64,000 bases of DNA, taken from positions 1,736,001-1,800,000 of the forward strand of contig NZ_WOTN01000002.1 of NCBI RefSeq assembly GCF_010993745.1, written 5' to 3'. How positions within the stretch are numbered: the first letter of the stretch is position 1; every line of letters starts with the position of its first letter. Positions 44,195-52,795 of the stretch are shown piece by piece. The notes under the pieces were generated by a model that was not told the origin of the DNA, did no database searches, and saw nothing but the letters and a program-made list of their open reading frames with translations. This DNA is from Fodinicola acaciae (GTDB lineage: Bacteria; Actinomycetota; Actinomycetes; Mycobacteriales; HKI-0501). Position numbers and translations under genes: made by a program.

Positions 44195-44949
44195 CTAGCA
44201 AGCCCAGAAAACCCAGCCCCGCCCACAAACGCGCAGCCGCATCCCCAATGCACGCTCGATCGCGGCGCCGATTTTGTGCACGCTGGTCACACAAAGGTCC
44301 GCGCCGCGGTCCATGGCCCGCGGCGGCAGATCCGGATGGAACGGCAGATGCGCACCCCAGGCCTCATCGACGATCAGCGTACGGTCGTGCGCACGGCAGG
44401 CATCGGCGATTTTCTCGATGTCGCCACATGTTCCGTAATCGGTCGGGGTGACGAGCAGCCCTTTCGCGTCGGAGTCGTCACGTAAGGCCTTCGTCACCTT
44501 TTCCGCGCTAGGTGGATGAGCCAGGTGCCGTTCACCATCCCAGTTGGGATGCACCCACACCGGTTCCACGCCACTGCTGATCAGGCCGGAGATCACCGAT
44601 TTGTGCCCGTGCCGCACGACCAGCATCTTCTCGCGCGGCGCCGGCCACCGCCAGCATCGCGCTCTTGACCGACAGAGAGCTGCCACAGGTGGAAAAGAAC
44701 GTGTGGTCGGCGCCGACCGCGTCGGTCATGAGGTCCCGCGCCCGGGAAAGTGCGCCATTGCGCATCAGCCGGTCGTCGAGGCCGTTGAGGGAAATGATGT
44801 CGGAAGCGAAAACGTCCTTGCCGACCACGTCCAGTACGCGCGGATCGACGCCTCGGCGCTGCTGTGTCCCGGTGCGTTGAACGGCGTGTATTTGCGCGCG
44901 TGATAGTCGTGAAGAGCATCCAGCACCGGCCGCGCGTTCGTGGTCCATG
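44195..44949 (-). pseudogene. Orn/Lys/Arg decarboxylase pseudogene, frameshifted and 3'-truncated
   Basis: Pieces in three frames together read as a PLP-dependent Orn/Lys/Arg decarboxylase: PVLDALHDYHARKYTPFNAP, then VLDVVGKDVFASDIISLNGL and DHTFFSTCGSSLSVKSAML, then EKMLVVRHGHKSVISGLI, VWVHPNWDGERHLAHPPS, RTLIVDEAWGAHLPFHPD and the PLP-Lys segment CVTSVHKIGAA. Frame changes lie near 44930, near 44868 (one base missing after APGH) and near 44640. Homology ends soon after the PLP lysine, so the C-terminal half is gone. The gene is dead. No intact copy lies in the window. Confidence 0.88.
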
Positions 44950-45044
44950 CCGCCAGAGTGCCCCGTCGTGGCCGAGCCAAACGGCCTGTCCACAAAGGAC
45001 CGCCGGCCGGTTTGCCGGCCGGTGAAGCGGGTACCAGCCATCTC

Positions 45045-46130
45045 GTGGACACGGACCTGACCGTCGGGGTCGAGGAGGAGTTTCTGCTGGTGACGGCGGA
45101 CGGCGCGCTGTCCGCGATGGGGCCGGCCATTGCCGACAACACGGCTGAGCCGGACGGCGAACTGCAGCGCGAGTTGGCGCGCTGTCAGGTCGAGGCGGCC
45201 TCGTCGGTGTGCCGGACCGCGCAGGAGGTGCTCACCGCGTTGAGTGACATGCGCGGCCGGTTGGCACGCGCGGCCGCGCGGCGCGGTGGGCGACTGGTCG
45301 CCACCGCGACGCCGATCCTGCCGCAAAACTCGCCGCTGGAGCTGACCCCGGAGCACCGCTATCGCCGGATGGCCGAGCATTTCGGTGAGATCACCCAGAC
45401 CGGCAGCACCTGCGGCTGCCACGTGCACGTACGCCTGCCGGACCGAGAGACCGGCGTGCGCATCGCCAGTCATCTGCGTCCGTGGCTGCCACTTTTCCTT
45501 GCGCTCACAGCGAATTCGCCGTACACCGAAGGCCGCGACACCGGCTATGCGAGCTGGCGCCAGGTGCTGTGGTCACGCTGGCCGTCGTCCGGTCCGCCGC
45601 CGGTTTTCGGTTCGCTGGACGAATACGAGGCGTCGGTGGCGGCGATGTTGCGGTCCGGCGCGATGCTCGACCGCGGCATGCTCTATTGGGACGTACGGCT
45701 GTCCGACCAGCATCCGACGATCGAAATGCGGGTCTGCGACGTGACCGCCGAGCCGGTGGTCGCGGCGATGGCGGCCGCGCTGGTACGCGCGTTGGTCGCA
45801 CGCGCGCTCGACGACATCGAGTCCGGCCGGCCGCCGATCGCCGTGCCGACCGAAGTTTTGCGCGCGAGTTTCTGGCGTGCCGCACGCGACGGCCTGTCGG
45901 GGTCATGCCTGACGCCAGACGGTCAGAGCCTGCGCCCGGCGGTCGCTCAGCTGCGCGATCTCGTCACCGACCTGGCGCCGACGCTGAAAGCCTTGGGAGA
46001 CGAGGATTTCATCGACAGTACGTTGCACGACGTGCTGGAAAGTGGTGGCGGAGCCAAGAAACAGCGGGACGCGTACGCGCGCCGGCACGATCTTGCCGAC
46101 GTCGTCGACGAAATGGTCGTGGCCGGCTAG
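45045..46130 (+). CDS. carboxylate-amine ligase / glutamate-cysteine ligase family 2 (YbdK-like)
   Basis: A 361-residue GCS2-type ATP-dependent ligase. N-terminal TVGVEEEFLLVTADGAL is the family signature; NTAEPDGELQRELARCQVE, GSTCGCHVHVRLPDRETGVR and SDQHPTIEMRVCDVTAEP supply ATP/Mg and substrate residues. It joins an amino acid to a carboxylate, as in glutamate-cysteine ligase; actinobacteria use relatives such as EgtA in ergothioneine synthesis, but no other egt gene is near. The GTG at 45045 is chosen because the family motif begins seven residues later; no good Shine-Dalgarno is visible. The upstream frame overlaps the decarboxylase remnant. Confidence 0.88.
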   Translation: MDTDLTVGVEEEFLLVTADGALSAMGPAIADNTAEPDGELQRELARCQVEAASSVCRTAQEVLTALSDMRGRLARAAARRGGRLVATATPILPQNSPLELTPEHRYRRMAEHFGEITQTGSTCGCHVHVRLPDRETGVRIASHLRPWLPLFLALTANSPYTEGRDTGYASWRQVLWSRWPSSGPPPVFGSLDEYEASVAAMLRSGAMLDRGMLYWDVRLSDQHPTIEMRVCDVTAEPVVAAMAAALVRALVARALDDIESGRPPIAVPTEVLRASFWRAARDGLSGSCLTPDGQSLRPAVAQLRDLVTDLAPTLKALGDEDFIDSTLHDVLESGGGAKKQRDAYARRHDLADVVDEMVVAG

Positions 46131-46173
46131 CCGGACTCCAGCGTCAGCTGTGCACACTCCAGCGCGTCACAAC

Positions 46174-46210
46174 CTTGCAGAAACCTTGCCGCTGATGAGA
46201 AATCTGCAAG
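46174..46210. promoter_or_regulatory. 8-bp inverted repeat upstream of a secreted-protein gene
   Basis: CTTGCAGA (46174-46181) and TCTGCAAG (46203-46210) are perfect inverted repeats with 21 bp between, 67 bp upstream of the start codon at 46277. Could be two half-sites of one regulator or a terminator stem for the ligase gene, whose stop is 44 bp upstream. Confidence 0.4.
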
Positions 46211-46276
46211 ATTGACCGGTGATGTAACGATTGGCGGGAACTTCCAGTTCGGCGGTTCTCATCGATTGGAGTATCC

Positions 46277-46600
46277 ATGAAGAAACTCGTGTTGGCGGCC
46301 GTCGCCGGCGCGGCGATCGCGCTCGCCATCGGAGCCCCGGCTCCGGCATCCGCGGCGACCACCACCTCACCGGAGGCGGTGTCACCGGCGGCCTGGCCAT
46401 GCGGCTGGTTCGTCGTCGACGGTTGGGGTTACTGGCACAACTGCGACCGGATTCCGCATCGCGTGGAGGTCACGCATTACGACCCACCGCACGAGCGTTA
46501 CATCTGCGTCGACGCCGGCCAGATCCGCAAGCTCGGCTGGGTCGGCGGCGACTTCGGCGGCATCATCGGCGCCAGCCAGGCCGGCAACTGTCCAGCGTAG
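46277..46600 (+). CDS. small secreted Cys-containing protein (DUF6355-like)
   Basis: A 107-residue protein with a Sec signal peptide (MKKLVLAAVAGAAIALAIGA, cleavage near ASAAT). The mature part PCGWFVVDGWGYWHNCDRIP, RVEVTHYDPPHERYICVD and IIGASQAGNCPA has four Cys at spacings seen in the small actinobacterial secreted family DUF6355, which I recall from pattern rather than a search. Probably two disulfides; function unknown. A stem-loop follows the gene. Confidence 0.75.
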   Translation: MKKLVLAAVAGAAIALAIGAPAPASAATTTSPEAVSPAAWPCGWFVVDGWGYWHNCDRIPHRVEVTHYDPPHERYICVDAGQIRKLGWVGGDFGGIIGASQAGNCPA

Positions 46601-46610
46601 AAACCGGGAT

Positions 46611-46653
46611 CGAGTACGCGGTTTTCCCGCCATGGACCCTAATCGCGTACTCG
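46611..46653 (+). terminator. stem-loop after the secreted-protein gene
   Basis: CGAGTACGCG (46611-46620) pairs perfectly with CGCGTACTCG (46644-46653); the loop is 23 bases and the stem starts 11 bp after the stop codon. No T-run. Could also be an operator, as each arm is itself partly symmetric. Confidence 0.5.
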
Positions 46654-46852
46654 CTCACCGAAACGCCAGCGCAGAAGCGGGTCGCCGGTCGGGTCGCCCA
46701 GCACCAACCTGGCCGCGAGGTTCCAGCCGGTGCCGCCGGCACGGACAAGCCGCACAGCCGGGTCGGACCGGTCAAAAGTACGGTTTGCTGCGGCGTCGAA
46801 CGGTCCTCCAAGTCGATGTCCGGCCACCGCGGCCGGCAGCAAAATGGCGGCC

Positions 46853-47947
46853 ATGCGTAAAAGAACCCATGTTCGATCGGCCGTCGTCGCCGGACTGCTC
46901 GTCCTCGTTCTGGCCGTGTCCGGCGCGGCCTCGGCGGCGACCAGCACGCCGTATCTGCCTGAGCCGACCGGTCCTCATCCGGTCGGCACCACCTCGCTGT
47001 ATCTGAAGGACACCTCGCGCGCGGATCCGTGGGTCCCGTCGGTCAAGGCGCGGGAGCTCATGGTTTCCTTGTGGTATCCGGCGAAGTCGCGTGGCAAGCA
47101 GCGAGCGCCTTACATGACGGCAAAAGAGTCGGAGCTGCTGCTGCGCAGCGGTGACATCACCAACGTACCGCTCGACGTGCTCAGCAAAACCCGCACCGAC
47201 GCCTACCCCGATGCCGCACCGGCCGGCCGCCATCTGCCGCTCGTCGTGCTCTCTCCCGGATTCAACTGGCCGCGCAGCTCGCTCACGTCTTTGGCCGAGG
47301 AACTGGCAAGTTGGGGATATCTGGTGGCCGGCATCGACCACACGTACGAGAACGCCGGCATGACCTTTCCCGGTGGCCGGGTCGTCACCTGCCTCGCGTG
47401 CGCACAGCAGGACAACCCGGACTTCGAGAAGAAGGTCGTGGAAGGTCGCGCGCGCGATGTTTCTTTCGTGCTCGACGAGTTGACCCGTCGCGCGTTGGTG
47501 GACCGGTCCCGGATCGCGATGGTCGGCATGTCGATGGGTGGTGCGAGCGTCGGCGAGACGATGCTGGCCGATCCGCGCGTACGCGCTGGGGCCGACCTGG
47601 ACGGCACGATGTTCAAGGACCTGCCGGCGAGTGGACTTTCCCGGCCGTTCCTGCTTTTCGGCGAGGATGCCGCGGACCCTTCGTGGGACAGCAACTGGTC
47701 GCGCCTGACCGGCTGGAAACGCCGGCTCGCGGTGACCGGCGCGGTGCACGCCTCGTTCACCGACTATGACGTGCTGACCCAGCAGATCGGTGTCGATCTC
47801 GGCAGCAAGCTGACAGGCACGCGCTCGGTCGACATCACGCGTGCGTACGTCCGCGCGTTCGTCGACCAGCACCTGCGCGGCATTCCGCGCCGTTTGTTGG
47901 ACCGGCCCTCGTCGCGGTTTCCCGAGGTCAAACTGACTGGACGTTAG
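46853..47947 (+). CDS. exported alpha/beta-hydrolase of the PAF-acetylhydrolase/lipase type
   Basis: A 364-residue secreted hydrolase. Signal peptide (MRKRTHVRSAVVAGLLVLVL, ending ASAA), then LMVSLWYPAKSRGKQRAPYM and LPLVVLSPGFNWPRSSLTSL as in plasma PAF-acetylhydrolases. The nucleophile elbow is AMVGMSMGGASVGE, the Asp lies in GADLDGTMF/LFGEDAADPS and the His is in AVHASFTDYDV. Expected to cleave short acyl esters or oxidised phospholipids. The ATG at 46853 gives the cleanest signal peptide; an in-frame ATG 9 bp earlier is possible. Overlaps the 3' end of a converging small gene by 20 bp. Confidence 0.88.
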   Translation: MRKRTHVRSAVVAGLLVLVLAVSGAASAATSTPYLPEPTGPHPVGTTSLYLKDTSRADPWVPSVKARELMVSLWYPAKSRGKQRAPYMTAKESELLLRSGDITNVPLDVLSKTRTDAYPDAAPAGRHLPLVVLSPGFNWPRSSLTSLAEELASWGYLVAGIDHTYENAGMTFPGGRVVTCLACAQQDNPDFEKKVVEGRARDVSFVLDELTRRALVDRSRIAMVGMSMGGASVGETMLADPRVRAGADLDGTMFKDLPASGLSRPFLLFGEDAADPSWDSNWSRLTGWKRRLAVTGAVHASFTDYDVLTQQIGVDLGSKLTGTRSVDITRAYVRAFVDQHLRGIPRRLLDRPSSRFPEVKLTGR

Positions 47948-48212
47948 TCCGGCTGGTTTTGGGCGTACGTAACGCCGGGACGGTCTTCGTGATCGCCGCT
48001 GCGTTTCCCCGGGACGTGTCCGCGCACATTCGGCAGGTGCAGCGGCCGTCGATCCGTTCGTCCACAAGCCAGCCGTCATCGCCGGCGACCGACCGTAAAG
48101 CCACCCAGCTGTAGCAAAAATCGTCGTAGCGCGCGTAAGTCATCCCGCACATGTCGCACTCGATGACGAAATACGGCAGGTCGCCAGTGATGTAGTAGGT
48201 CCGACCACTCAT
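47928..48212 (-). CDS. small Cys-rich protein with two CxxC motifs
   Basis: A 94-residue protein, starting MSGRTYYITGDLPYFVIECD. Cys pairs in ECDMCGMTYA and RCTCRMCADT would suit a zinc ribbon, and the C-terminal about 25 residues are basic and low-complexity. No family recognised. The frame is protein-like through the Cys region; the upstream 130 bp of the same open frame are not. It faces the hydrolase gene, overlapping its end. Confidence 0.6.
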   Translation of the reverse strand: MSGRTYYITGDLPYFVIECDMCGMTYARYDDFCYSWVALRSVAGDDGWLVDERIDGRCTCRMCADTSRGNAAAITKTVPALRTPKTSRTNVQSV

Positions 48213-48479
48213 GTCCGTCACCTCCGCCGCGGTCACGGTGGCCGCCGTCCGCCAGTACCCGCGGCGATCACGACTAATCGCGAATCGTGTTTGGAATCGA
48301 ATGTGCGAACGTGGGCCACTTTTGCCGCGGAAGTCGCCCACGCCTGCGCCGTCGATTCGGAGGTGTCCTCCGAATCGCACTGGAAAGTCGGACAATGAGC
48401 CGAAGGCAAGCCGGATCTCATTGATCTATGTCACTTTTCCGATTCTCATCGCGGTCGTTCGCGCGGCTAGGCTGCGGTT
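48213..48479. other. 267-bp divergent promoter region
   Basis: Between the Cys-rich protein gene and the carbonic anhydrase gene. It should hold both promoters. I see no operator-like palindrome or other clear element. Confidence 0.45.
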
Positions 48480-49130
48480 ATGGCCGAGATCGAGTCTCCG
48501 ACCCCCGCGGACGCGTACGAGCTGCTGCTGGCCGGCAACCGGCGCTTCGTCGACGGCATCGCCGAGCATCCGAACCAGGACGCGGCGCGGCGGGCCGAGA
48601 TCGCGCCGGCGCAGCGTCCGTTCGCGGTGCTGTTCGGCTGCTCGGACTCGCGGCTGGCCGCGGAGATCATCTTCGACCGCGGCCTCGGTGACCTGTTCGT
48701 GGTGCGTACGGCCGGTCACGTGATCGGCCCGGAGGTGCTCGGCAGCATCGAGTACGGCGTGGACCTGCTCGGTTGCCCGCTGGTGGTGGTGCTCGGCCAC
48801 GACTCCTGCGGCGCGGTCGGGGCCGCGTACGCGGCGCTGGAGGACGGCAAGTCGCCAGCCGGCTATGTCCGAGATGTCATCGAACGCGTCACGCCGAGCA
48901 TGCTCGCCGCCAGGGCCGCCGGCCGGGTGGCCGCCGACGAGCTGATCGCCGAGCACGTACGGCACACCGTCGACCTGCTCCTGGACCGCTCACGGGTCCT
49001 CGGCGAACGGGTCGCCGCCGGCCAGGTCGCCGTCGTCGGCCTGCGCTATCAGCTGGCCGACGGCCGCGCGAACCTCGTCACCACCCGCGGCCTGGAAACG
49101 ACCACGTCGCTCAGCGAGAACGTGTCGTAA
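48480..49130 (+). CDS. beta-carbonic anhydrase
   Basis: A 216-residue beta-class carbonic anhydrase, interconverting CO2 and bicarbonate. Zinc ligands are visible: Cys in FGCSDSRLAAE, and His and Cys in LGHDSCGAVGAAY; the CSDSR Asp-Arg dyad is intact. RTAGHVIGPEVLGSIEYGVD is the conserved middle block. No signal peptide, so cytosolic. Length and start (MAEIESPTPADAYELLLAGN) are typical of the actinobacterial form. The gene appears to be alone, 50 bp before the exported haloperoxidase-like gene. Confidence 0.95.
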   Translation: MAEIESPTPADAYELLLAGNRRFVDGIAEHPNQDAARRAEIAPAQRPFAVLFGCSDSRLAAEIIFDRGLGDLFVVRTAGHVIGPEVLGSIEYGVDLLGCPLVVVLGHDSCGAVGAAYAALEDGKSPAGYVRDVIERVTPSMLAARAAGRVAADELIAEHVRHTVDLLLDRSRVLGERVAAGQVAVVGLRYQLADGRANLVTTRGLETTTSLSENVS

Positions 49131-49180
49131 CCCTCGTCGCTATCTCCTTTGCGCGAAACCCGATAAGCAGAGGAGACCAG

Positions 49181-50443
49181 ATGAGGAAGGTATTGGCCGT
49201 GATCAGCGTCATTATGGCGATGATCGCCACAACCACAACGTCTGCGCCGGCCGCGACGGCTGACACGAGACAGGCGAGTGGAAAGCTGGTCGTCGACTGG
49301 AACGCGGCGCTGCTGAAAATCGTCCGAACAGCGGGAGCGCAGCCGGCGACCAAACATCCGACCCGAAGTTTTGCGATCATGCAGGTGGCGATCTACGACG
49401 CCGTGCTGTCCGCGACCCACGCCGTACGCGGGGCCAACGCCTCAGAAGCCGCGGCCGCGCAGGCGGCGCACGACTCGCTCGCCGCGCTTTACCCGGCGCA
49501 ACGGACGGCACTCGACCGCCAGCTCGCCGACGAATTGGGCGCGATTCCCGATGGATCGGCGAAATCCAGCGGCATTCACATCGGTGCGTCCTCGGCCCGC
49601 GCCGTGCTCGCCGCGCGTGCGTACGACGGGTCGGACGCGACTCCGCCGCCATTCGTCGCCGGCCACCAGCCCGGTGACTACCAGCTCACTCCGCCGGCGT
49701 TTCCGAAGCCGGTTTTCACGCACTGGGCCAATGTGCGGCCATTTGTGTTGACAGGCGCCAACCAGTTCCGGCCGCGGCCGTACCCGGCGTTGAGCAGCCG
49801 TCAATACGCACGTGCCATCAACGAGGTGAGCAGCCTCGGCCGCGACAGCAGCACGACGCGTACGGCGGACCAGACAACGCAGGCGAAGTTCTGGGCCGCG
49901 CCGATCTGGAACTACTGGAACGAGATCGCGCAGGCGGCGGCGCTGCGGCATCACCTCGGACTGTCCGCGACGGCTCGGCTTTTCGCGGTGCTCGACGTGA
50001 CGTTCGCCGATGCCACGATCGCCTTCTACGGCGCCAAATATCACTTCGAGCGGTGGCGGCCGGTCACCGCGATCCGCGCCGCCGACACCGACGGCAACCC
50101 GGCGACGACCGCCATTCCGGACTGGAATCCGCTGGCCACCACGCCGCCGGACCCGTCGTATCCGGGTGCGCACAGCGTCATCGGCGAGGCAGGCGCCAGC
50201 GTCCTCGGCGCGTTTTTCGGCCCGGTTGACCGGTTTATCGTCAGCTCCGAGGTGCTGCCTGGGGTGAGCCGGTCGTTCGTACGCTATCAGGACGCCGCCG
50301 ACGAGGCCGGCCTGAGCCGCATCTACGCCGGCATCCACACGCGGCTCGACCACGTCGCCGGACAACAACTCGGCCGCCAGGTGGCCGCGTACGTCCTCAC
50401 CCGCGCCGCCATCCGACAGCGGATCAGCGAACTCGACGTTTGA
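49181..50443 (+). CDS. exported vanadium-dependent haloperoxidase-like (PAP2 fold) protein
   Basis: A 420-residue secreted helical protein of the vanadium chloro-/bromoperoxidase and PAP2 superfamily. The signal peptide is MRKVLAVISVIMAMIATTTT. Vanadate-pocket motifs: Lys and Arg in YGAKYHFERWRPVTAIR, the PSYPGAHSVIGEAGASV block, and Arg/His in RIYAGIHTRLDHVAG. In characterised peroxidases the second block is SGH; here it is GAH, so two oxyanion contacts differ although His is kept. It may be a peroxidase with altered activity or a phosphatase. AGGAG sits 6-10 bp upstream of the ATG. A terminator overlaps the stop codon. Confidence 0.85.
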   Translation: MRKVLAVISVIMAMIATTTTSAPAATADTRQASGKLVVDWNAALLKIVRTAGAQPATKHPTRSFAIMQVAIYDAVLSATHAVRGANASEAAAAQAAHDSLAALYPAQRTALDRQLADELGAIPDGSAKSSGIHIGASSARAVLAARAYDGSDATPPPFVAGHQPGDYQLTPPAFPKPVFTHWANVRPFVLTGANQFRPRPYPALSSRQYARAINEVSSLGRDSSTTRTADQTTQAKFWAAPIWNYWNEIAQAAALRHHLGLSATARLFAVLDVTFADATIAFYGAKYHFERWRPVTAIRAADTDGNPATTAIPDWNPLATTPPDPSYPGAHSVIGEAGASVLGAFFGPVDRFIVSSEVLPGVSRSFVRYQDAADEAGLSRIYAGIHTRLDHVAGQQLGRQVAAYVLTRAAIRQRISELDV

Positions 50444-50463
50444 GACGGCCAAACGTCGAGTTC
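50427..50463 (+). terminator. perfect 15-bp stem-loop overlapping the haloperoxidase stop codon
   Basis: Arms 50427-50441 and 50449-50463 are perfectly complementary over 15 bp with a 7-base loop. The left arm encodes the last codons and the first base of TGA. Strong terminator or 3'-end-protecting hairpin. Confidence 0.75.
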
Positions 50464-50516
50464 GCGCCCGGAAAATCCGTGGTGAGGATCCGGTCCGCGG
50501 ACTAGCGTGGCCGGAC

Positions 50517-51710
50517 ATGACCGATGCGATTCTTCCGGCGTCTCTCGACGAAGAGTCCTATTTCCAGGACTCGACGAGGTTTTTCGCGTCGTTGCGCGAG
50601 TCCCAGCCGATCGCGCCGGTCCGGTTGCCGGGTCAGACGCGGATCGCTTGGCTCATCACGCGTTACGCCGACGCGCGGCTGGCTTTCGCAGACCCGCGGC
50701 TGGCCAACGACCTCCATCGTTGGCCAGGCAGCGCGAGGTCCCGGCCGAGCGAAAGCGCTGGCGGTGTGCACGCGCACCTGCTCAACACCGATCCACCGGA
50801 CCACACGCGACTGCGTCGGTTGGTGCAGAAGGCGTTCACCCCGCGCAGCGTGGCGCGGCTTCGTCAGCGCGCGGAGCAAACGGTCGCGGTGTTGCTGGAC
50901 GACCTGGCGGCAGCCGGCGACGAGGTGGTCGATCTCCTCGACGCGTACGCGCGCCCGCTGCCGATCACGATGCTCTGCGACCTGCTGGGGATCCCGGAAT
51001 CGGACCGCCGCATGATTTCCGCGACCGTGGCCGACTACGACAAACCAGAGCGGGCAGCGCGCGTCACGCAGAAGCTCGGCGCGTATTTCGACGAGCTGAT
51101 CGCTGTCAAACGCGCGAAACCGGGACAGGACGTGCTGTCGGGGCTCGCTGGCGAGGATGGCCTGACCAATGTCGAAGCTCGGTCCCTCGCTTTCCAGCTC
51201 GTCATGGCCGGTTTCGACACCACGGTCAATCTGATCGGCAACGGCATTCTGGCGCTGCTCACACATCCGACTGAGTTGGCACGCCTTCGCGCGGATCCTT
51301 CTGTGCTGCCGGCCGCCGTCGAGGAACTGCTCAGGTTTACGAATCCGGTGCGGCATTCGACGGATCGGTTCACCACGCAGGAGACAACGATCGGAGACGT
51401 CGTTATTCCGCAAGGCGAGTGGGTTTTCATCGTGACCAGCTCCGCCAACTACGATCCCGCGCAGTTCCCCGATCCCGAACGCCTCGACTTCGACCGAAAC
51501 ACCAGCGCGCATTTGGCGTTTGGTCACGGCATTCATTACTGCCTCGGCGCGTCGCTGGCCCGCATGGAGGCCGAGGTCGCATTCGGCGCTCTGATCCCGC
51601 GTTTTCCCGGACTGTCGCTGGCGGTTTCTCCTGAGCAACTCCGCTGGCGTGCCGTCAGCCTCATGCACGGGCTCGAATCGCTCCCCGTCCGTCTCGGCGC
51701 CCGTTCGTGA
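50517..51710 (+). CDS. cytochrome P450
   Basis: A 397-residue soluble bacterial P450 monooxygenase. Heme-binding loop FGHGIHYCLGASLARME (Cys near 350), I-helix oxygen motif MAGFDTTVNLIGN, K-helix EELLRF and the HLLNTDPPDHTRLRRLVQKA block are all standard for actinobacterial class I P450s. No ferredoxin or reductase gene lies beside it, so electrons must come from elsewhere. Substrate unknown. The ATG at 50517 begins MTDAILPASLDEESYF. Confidence 0.95.
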   Translation: MTDAILPASLDEESYFQDSTRFFASLRESQPIAPVRLPGQTRIAWLITRYADARLAFADPRLANDLHRWPGSARSRPSESAGGVHAHLLNTDPPDHTRLRRLVQKAFTPRSVARLRQRAEQTVAVLLDDLAAAGDEVVDLLDAYARPLPITMLCDLLGIPESDRRMISATVADYDKPERAARVTQKLGAYFDELIAVKRAKPGQDVLSGLAGEDGLTNVEARSLAFQLVMAGFDTTVNLIGNGILALLTHPTELARLRADPSVLPAAVEELLRFTNPVRHSTDRFTTQETTIGDVVIPQGEWVFIVTSSANYDPAQFPDPERLDFDRNTSAHLAFGHGIHYCLGASLARMEAEVAFGALIPRFPGLSLAVSPEQLRWRAVSLMHGLESLPVRLGARS

Positions 51711-51809
51711 GGTTGGCTTTTCTGTTTTGTTGCGTCGGGAGGGCCGGGCTCTTCATTTTCGTTGCGTTTCGGGTTGGTGGCGCCTTCGCGGCGGCCGACC
51801 TCAAAAAGG

Positions 51810-51823
51810 GCGCTGGATGCAAG
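51810..51823 (+). repeat. 14-bp word GCGCTGGATGCAAG, copy 2
   Basis: Identical to 43948-43961. It lies in the 131-bp spacer between the converging P450 and sugar kinase genes, followed by TATGGGGCCTTGCG, which partly resembles the sequence following copy 1. Otherwise the spacer holds no gene. Confidence 0.45.
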
Positions 51824-51841
51824 TATGGGGCCTTGCGACCA

Positions 51842-52795
51842 TCAGCCGAGGTGAGTGATCGCGGCGGCGACGGATTCCGCCGTGATGTCGGGGTTGATGG
51901 TGTGGCGACTGGCGACCTTGAGCATCGCGACGACCGCGCCGTAGGTGGTCGCGTCGTGCAGTCTTTCGCCGCGTACGAGCGCCGTGACCAGACCGGCGAG
52001 GTAGGCGTCGCCGGCACCGGCGGTGCTGGCGACCACGGCCGGAAGCGCCGGAGCGTGCACGAGCTCGACGCCGTCCCAGGCCCACGACCCGGATTTTCCA
52101 GCCGTGACGACGATGTCGACCTTCGGATAAGCATCGACCACCGCGCCGACGATGTCGACCGGGTCGGTCGCCGCTGTCCGTGCGAGCGCTCGGGCCTCGT
52201 CGAGGTTGATCGCGACGAGATCGGTGCGGTCGAGCAGCGACCGCGCTTGTTCGGCCTCTCCGCTGACAAAAGCGGTGACGCGGAGAAAACCGTGGTCGGT
52301 GGCGAGGTCGAGCAGCGTGGACCGCGCCGCGATCGGCACCTCTGGTAGCGCCAGCGCGATTCCTTTGCCGCGATGCTCAAGGAAAACCGGCAAGGCCGCG
52401 CGTACGTCCGCCGGTCCGACGCTGGAGCTGGCGGAATTCCGCGAGGTGAGGTTGCCGCCTTCGCCGGACGGATAGCTGAAGCACACGGCGAAAAGCGTCG
52501 GATGGCTGGTGTCGGTGCGTACGTAGGTGGCGTCGAGGCCGGTCGTGTGAAACTCGTCCAGCAGGCCGGTGCCGCGGTCGTCCGCACCGACCGCTCCGAT
52601 CGGCACGACCGGAAACTCCGGTCCCAACAACTTACGCAGATAGTGACAGACGATATGGAGTTTGGCATAGTCGCGGCTGTCCAACAGATCGGCGGCGCGG
52701 CTCTCCTCGCGGCCGATGGTGTGGTCGGAATCCAGTGCGAAGACGATGCCGGTGCCGATCCCGCCGGTGCCGACGACGGCGTCGTACGCGGTCAT
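51842..52795 (-). CDS. PfkB-family sugar kinase
   Basis: A 317-residue ribokinase-fold kinase. The N-terminal GTGGIGTGIVFALDSDHTIG and the C-terminal ASTAGAGDAYLAGLVTALV (catalytic Asp in GAGD) are the PfkB signatures; KVDIVVTAGKSGSWAWDG is the conserved strand before them. It phosphorylates a sugar or sugar phosphate. Its ATG overlaps the stop of the GH4 gene (ATGA), so the two are translationally coupled. Within this locus it is a candidate tagatose-phosphate-type or free-galactosamine/galactose-type kinase; the choice is inference. Confidence 0.88.
   Translation of the reverse strand: MTAYDAVVGTGGIGTGIVFALDSDHTIGREESRAADLLDSRDYAKLHIVCHYLRKLLGPEFPVVPIGAVGADDRGTGLLDEFHTTGLDATYVRTDTSHPTLFAVCFSYPSGEGGNLTSRNSASSSVGPADVRAALPVFLEHRGKGIALALPEVPIAARSTLLDLATDHGFLRVTAFVSGEAEQARSLLDRTDLVAINLDEARALARTAATDPVDIVGAVVDAYPKVDIVVTAGKSGSWAWDGVELVHAPALPAVVASTAGAGDAYLAGLVTALVRGERLHDATTYGAVVAMLKVASRHTINPDITAESVAAAITHLG

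Noticed and set aside
45045-46130. GCS2-family ligase as EgtA of ergothioneine biosynthesis
   Set aside because: No egtB, egtC, egtD or egtE gene is adjacent, and YbdK-like ligases share the same motifs.
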